Assembly: GCF_910592395.1 (NCBI RefSeq)
Contig: NC_088309.1
Span: 2,358,501-2,422,500 of the forward strand
Direction of reading: 5' to 3'
Source: Lineus longissimus
Lineage: Eukaryota; Nemertea; Pilidiophora; Heteronemertea; Lineidae
Length of the DNA: 64,000 nucleotides
Position numbers and translations under genes: made by a program. This document shows, in pieces, positions 59,577 through 64,000 of this stretch (position 1 is the stretch's first letter; every line of letters starts with the position of its first letter). Below the pieces are notes generated by a model. It saw only the letters and a program-made list of their open reading frames with translations, was not told the origin of the DNA and did not search any database.

Positions 59577-61246
59577 ATGTCAAATATAACGAGCACCCTT
59601 GTTTCGGCGACCGGATCGATGACATATTCGCCAACGGCAGTACTCGTGACGTATGTCACCGAACTGCTCTACAAATGGTGGACTGTTTTTGGCATTGTGT
59701 TTGGCATCCCCGGTAATATGATGTCCTTGATGATAACGCTCAAGAATGACAACCGTCAGATTAGTACCTGTATCTATATGGCTGGACTAGCTTTTGTTGA
59801 TACGGGAGTTTTAATTTTCTCAGAGGTTCTGTGGAAGTTGCTGGTTGGTCATGGTCTTGGTGAGGGGATGTATGGTAGTTTTGCTTTGCTAAGGTGAGCA
59901 TTTTTTTATTTACCCTATTTATGTAAAAACATGGAGCATTCTAAAGGGTGACAGAAATGGTGACTGCTGCATGGGTTCTTACAGGAGTTCCATATGGTAG
60001 CGCTGCTTAGTAATGATCGAGGAATGAAGTCCATTGCTTATAGCCGGTGCTGTCTTTGTGTTTCCGGGTTAAAACACGACTTACGTCTTGCATACGGAAT
60101 CCCCTTGACGCCAGCCAGTACAACCATGCACATTGATGATCAAGACTTTTAACGGCAGAAAAGTTACAAAAATATGATAATGCAACCGGACCTTTGCATC
60201 ACTGCATATCAGCCTGATAAATGAGGAAGAGCTTGAGGGGAATAGTACGTCAAAAACCATAACATAATATACCTATACATTTGCAGTTTTCTGAATTTGC
60301 CAATTTTATTTGAAATGATTTCATTGTTTTTAACTTTACAGGAACAAATCAGAACTTATTTCATCCAATAAATTACTTATTCGAAACAATTATTTTGTAT
60401 TCAAACCACCATTTCTACTTATCGAACCATCAATTTATTTCCAAACCAGAAAAACATTCGCGCATCATACTTATCTTGCTTATTCACCTCTGTAAAAACC
60501 ATATGATATTAACTACAGAATAAATTGAAGTTGAGGTTGTTATTTCTTCATTCAGTTCTATATGGTATGGCGCGGAAAGTCTTGCGGTGACCTCAGGCTT
60601 GTTCCTCGCCGAGATGAGCATCGACCGGGCCATCGCTATCATGTACCCGATGAAAGCCTCCACCATCTGTACTGCCTCGAGGGCCGTGAAACTCACCATT
60701 TGTACCTGCGTGTTGGAGATGCTACTTCATCTGCAGACGTTCTTTGTCCTTGACACACCAGTCCCACCAAACGGAGCGCTCATCCGCAACTTCCCCCAGG
60801 CGAGATGGTTTGAAACATTCTATAACATCTATCTCCTAATCCTGGCGACGATCATCCCATTCTCCACCATTGCCATATGCAACCTGATCATCTTGATCAG
60901 CGTCAATCGAGCGGCAAACCAACGGAAGAAAATGAAACTAGAGGCAGAAAAGAAAGGGAAGATCCGGGAGACTAATCTAACCGCCATGTTGTTGATGACG
61001 TCCCTTGCTTACCTCCTCTGCTCATGTCCGAAACGCATTTACGAGTCGACGGTCCGCCAACCCGATCCTAACGAACCCTACTGGAACGCTCTCTACTGGT
61101 TGGGCTACTGGATCTGCACTGAGTTATGGACCGTAAACTTTGGCATTAACTTCTATATTTATTTTCTCGGGGGTGGCAACAAATTTCGTCGGGATGCTAA
61201 GCTAGTTCTGGCGAGGTGCTGTGGATGCGTGCGACATTCCAAGTAG
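59577..61246 (+). CDS. Orphan rhodopsin-like (class A) GPCR, 2 exons, 335 aa
   Basis: Exons 59577-59893 and 60556-61246 join in phase 2 across a GT-AG intron of 662 bp. The N-terminus has an NIT glycosylation site at residue 3. Seven hydrophobic segments are visible. TM1 has GIPGNMMSL (N1.50), TM2 has GLAFVD (D2.50), TM3 ends SIDRAIAIMYP (DRY form DRA), and TM5 has IIPFSTIAICNLIIL. TM6 has LLCSCPKRIY (CxxP in place of CWxP), and TM7 has NFGINFYIYFL in place of NPxxY, followed by KFRRDAKLVLARCCGC with possible palmitoylation. The layout and the NRQISTCIYMAGLAFVD motif recall the large invertebrate orphan peptide-receptor-like families. The usual disulfide cysteines at the top of TM3 and in extracellular loop 2 are absent. 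The ligand is unknown. Confidence 0.9.
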
Positions 61247-61530
61247 ATATGAAGAATTCGACACTGACGGCACCCTATTGTTACCAAATATGGTACTATG
61301 TCGGTCCGATCAGGTCACAATTTATACCCTATTTCAGCGATTTCAGCATCAGATTCAATGGCGGCCAATAAATTCAAGCAGTGATAGTAGGACCGCCTCA
61401 TCACACACTATTACTGCGCCAGAGTGTGGTTGAAATGTAGACGTTTGAGCGATAGAGTATACGCAAACTGTGGCTTTTTCATACAGCAGAGCCTTGATGA
61501 TCATATAGTCTGCTGCCGTTGCCTGTGCGG
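61247..61530. other. 3' flank of the GPCR gene
   Basis: Probable GPCR 3' UTR, convergent with the apple-like exon. Nothing else was seen. Confidence 0.4.
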
Positions 61531-61748
61531 TTACCAAATCTTCTTGTACCGCTTAGTGACTGACGGTGTCCCAGCGATGACGTCTTTACCGTACATCCGG
61601 CACTCCTCATTCGCGAAGGAGAACTCGTAACAGTCCAGGCACCCCAAGCACCACAAGCTGCATTCTGATAGTGACATCGATGGTTTTGTTGCTACCAGCT
61701 TGAGCTCCTGTGACACTGGTATTGCATCATACACGTAGGCCAGACTCC
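61531..61748 (-). CDS. Orphan terminal exon with PAN/apple-like cysteine pattern
   Basis: A TTTTCAG acceptor precedes a phase-1 open frame of 72 codons that ends in a stop. It contains SMSLSECSLWCLGCLDCYEFSF, then EECRMYG, i.e. C-x4-C-x2-C-x2-C, an aromatic stretch, then C. This resembles the core of PAN/apple domains in secreted or cell-surface proteins. Exons 5' of it would have to lie at higher coordinates, but I find no signal peptide or matching exon before the duplicated block at 62243. It is either the last exon of a gene running past the window or an abandoned fragment. Confidence 0.45.
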
Positions 61749-62242
61749 CTGAAAATGATATGAGGGACAAATTTCACCTTTTTAAAACGGAGTCTATAGG
61801 CAAAAGCCAGGGGGAGAGATTAAGTTTAACAAGGTCACCAATCGACGTCTGCCACTACATCGAGCCTATTCGCTTGGACGAGAAATCAGTTTTATAATGA
61901 ATCAAACATGACCAAGTAATTGCTGGAGGTGCGTCTGAAGATACCAGTGTTACCCTCCTAGTTCCTGCCTGTGATCCCTCTTTAAGTATTAGAGGGACAA
62001 CTTGGGCATGGTTTGGTATTAACCTGGTCAGGAGGATAATGATGTTCACCAGTGTTGCGAGGCAGTTTCAGACATGGCGTTTTTCAATTATCCTGTTTGG
62101 AGAAGTCACGGTCCTGCTGGAAGATGATTTTATATCAAAAAACCAACATATCTCAGTCCAAGTTGTCTCTAACGTTACAACCATCAATGATAATGCACAC
62201 CAAACGTGCATAAGGCGAGCGAATTTTACACTCCGATCGCAG
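61749..62242. other. Unassigned stretch left of duplication copy B
   Basis: Short ORFs only, and no exon matching the apple-like terminal exon was found. The stretch stops at the sharp edge of the duplicated block. Confidence 0.4.
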
Positions 62243-62614
62243 TGACCCATTTCATTTGTGGAGCAATGGACGATTTCTTGTTCACGACAGGGTGCAGGCG
62301 GGTTGCGAAACTTGCCTGTTGTACATTATAGGTATTTCTGTTTACCACAGCTCTGGCTGTTACACCCTTGTTATGATTCAATAGACTTTTGTCAACGGAA
62401 ATGGCGCGGAGACTGTTCCCCAATAAACAAAGACAAAAGAGAACCTTTAAACCTTCCATGCAATTGTTTTAAACTCGGGCTGCTTGAACATCTAATACAA
62501 TGGTGGCCGGCGCGATTTGACTGCGTGCACGACGAATTTCGCACGCCGGAGAAAATCCCGACCTATTTTTGCTCGGCATCCCTTTGTTTTTCTTGGATAA
62601 AATTCGTTCTTACA

Positions 62615-63231
62615 ATGTCAGGATGTCTGAGAGTTCGACCAAAGTGCATGTTCTTCTGTGTGACAGCCTACATCGTGACGTTCATCCTCATCATGTCTAT
62701 CATCTTCCTCCATCGATGGACTCTCTCCGAGTGCTTACATATCAAGACTCTGAACTGCAGCTACCATCGAAAACTGAGAAACTGTGAAACGCTCATTTCT
62801 CCAGTAAAGGTGGTCGAGTTAACGTTAAGGAAAACGTTCCGGAAAACTTATATATTTGCTTTCAAAGTATTTGGATCACATGCAATAACTGGGTCAGCAC
62901 TGGACAATGACGAATCAAAAATGTCTCCAATAGGAGGAGCAAGTCACAACAGGACCGCTGTCTTGAAAGAAGGCAGCAAAATGCATAAAACTTTGGAGGT
63001 TCCTAAATTCAGCACTACTAAGGTAAATCGTCCTTGGAGAATAGAGAGGTTGCGAACCGCCCGTCCCACCATTGATGACAGCGCCCTCTGGTATCCCTTT
63101 AATCATCCACCAAACATGGCGGACCTCACGTGTCCCCAAAGTGTTCGCTAAGTGGATGAGGAGTTGGAGACCCCGAGATAGTATGTCCGTACGAATGGGA
63201 CGAAGACACATTTTGGTCAGACTTGTCGTAG
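62615..63231 (+). pseudogene. OCH1-like glycosyltransferase remnant, copy B
   Basis: Same layout as copy A: type II signal-anchor frame from ATG 62615, then a second frame with IIHQTW at 63102-63119 and KVFAKWMRSW, then a third frame with PYEWDED before a stop at 63229. Here the two stop codons of copy A are absent (GAG for TAG, CCT TTA for CCT TAA), so this copy is less damaged. The frame break between stem and IIHQTW is shared. A hidden intron at the break is unlikely: a donor-like AAG|GTAAAT at 63022 exists, but no acceptor within reach restores the phase. Confidence 0.6.
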
Positions 63232-63650
63232 TTTTTTTTAAATTCTTTGAGCTCCTATGCTTCTCAGAACATTCACAAAAAGGTGCACTTTTCGTGAAGA
63301 GAAAAAACGACTTATGGATTTGAGCCATGAGCTAACGTTAATACTCGGCTACGATGCTAAAATGACCTTGGATAGTTATTGGCGGCCATGATTCGAAGCG
63401 GAAATCTCCTAACCATATCATGGATACACAAGGAACAACAGCAAAAGGCCAGTGACAAGTAAATGTCATCTACTCCAACTACCCGTCCTCTACACATGTT
63501 TCCTTCTTGTGTGAATAATTGTTATCATCACATCATGATGCTATAAAATGTACGGTAAGCAGAAGGATTCCTTGCGCGGTTTCATTCGAACATAGATGAT
63601 TAAGATTTCCTCGAATTTCACAATGGAATTTGTCATTCCCTGTTAATCCG

Positions 63651-64000
63651 TTATCTGCTTCGGCTTTTGATCAAGCAGACGTTACAAATCACGCCACCTA
63701 AAACCAAAATGGCTGCCACGAAAAAACTCCACTCGAAGCACTTTGTGCCATAGCAAAATTTCTCACCCGGGTTAGTTGCGGCTGCGTCGTATAATACACC
63801 AAACAAACCCTGTAACAGAAGCGCCACGACACCACCCAGTGTAGCGCATGCGCCCCAAGTTCGGGGGAAATACTTTAGTCCAAAGTAGTCCACAAAGAGA
63901 GTTGGCGTTAGAGTGTTAATTGAACCGAAATTTAGCCCAACAACCACTGTAGTGATGAGAAGGACATAGTAATTGTCTGCCAGGAAAATACAAGTGGACA
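63651..64000 (-). CDS. MFS transporter paralogue, C-terminal part, cut by window edge
   Basis: The last roughly 115 codons of a second nodulin-like MFS transporter, intact to the stop codon. It differs from the full gene at 56426-58382 by a few residues (GSINTL for GSIYTL, NPGEKF for DSGEKF) and several silent changes, with no frame break. The remaining exons should lie just right of the window. Confidence 0.85.
   Translation of the reverse strand, partial: STCIFLADNYYVLLITTVVVGLNFGSINTLTPTLFVDYFGLKYFPRTWGACATLGGVVALLLQGLFGVLYDAAATNPGEKFCYGTKCFEWSFFVAAILVLGGVICNVCLIKSRSR

Larger units (their letters stand above)
62243..64000. repeat. Segmental duplication, copy B (cut by the window edge)
   Basis: Same-orientation copy of 55019-56775 with scattered substitutions and small indels. 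It opens with the same CCCATTTCATTTGTGGAG and is still matching at the last base. Since copy A continues into a complete MFS gene and a GPCR, the unit may be as long as about 7.2 kb (the offset between copies). Confidence 0.95.

Overview
The window is eukaryotic nuclear DNA from an animal. Genes are split by GT-AG introns (one is GC-AG), both strands carry genes, and intergenic DNA and introns hold TIR elements, minisatellites and a LINE. The gene families present (Homer, SMC4, a STAP-type PH-SH2 adaptor, an orphan rhodopsin-like GPCR, an OCH1-like glycosyltransferase) and the frequent word acatgta suggest a marine invertebrate bilaterian. A lophotrochozoan is my first guess and an invertebrate deuterostome the alternative; this is inference and no species can be named.

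Layout. 1-8.8 kb has no recognisable gene. It holds a small TIR element (2.06-2.23 kb), a degenerate tandem array of about 95-bp units (3.65-4.63 kb) that grades into GTCCT-rich DNA, and a 61-bp minisatellite (8.19-8.70 kb). 8.8-31.8 kb is one minus-strand gene, Homer. Its nine coding exons join in frame to 439 codons, and two giant introns (13.0 and 7.0 kb) separate the EVH1 exons. 32.5-40.9 kb is SMC4, the condensin ATPase, on the plus strand. Its 22 coding exons join in frame to 1266 codons. Homer and SMC4 are head to head, with start codons about 620 bp apart. 41.8-45.35 kb is a 5'-truncated LINE with an intact 1023-codon endonuclease/reverse transcriptase ORF. 47.1-48.3 kb is a dispersed element with a (CGT)n tract and three internal 300-bp repeats that carry nuclear-receptor-like half-sites. 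48.3-54.7 kb is a minus-strand STAP-like PH-SH2 adaptor (11 exons, 510 codons) with three TIR or foldback elements in its introns.

From 55.0 kb to the right edge there is a segmental duplication. A block with a broken OCH1-like glycosyltransferase (plus) and the 3' part of a nodulin-like MFS transporter (minus) occurs at 55.02-56.78 kb and again at 62.24-64.00 kb, where the window cuts it. Between the copies lie the rest of the MFS gene (3 exons, 451 codons), a two-exon GPCR (335 codons) and an orphan PAN/apple-like terminal exon.

The genes do not form a pathway. Homer is a postsynaptic/calcium-signalling scaffold, SMC4 acts in chromosome condensation, the STAP-like protein is a phosphotyrosine adaptor, and the GPCR and MFS protein are membrane receptor and carrier. 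Homer/SMC4 may share a promoter. SMC4 and the STAP-like gene are convergent with a LINE between them. Exon boundaries were placed by hand from splice signals, reading phase and family resemblance; no search was run.
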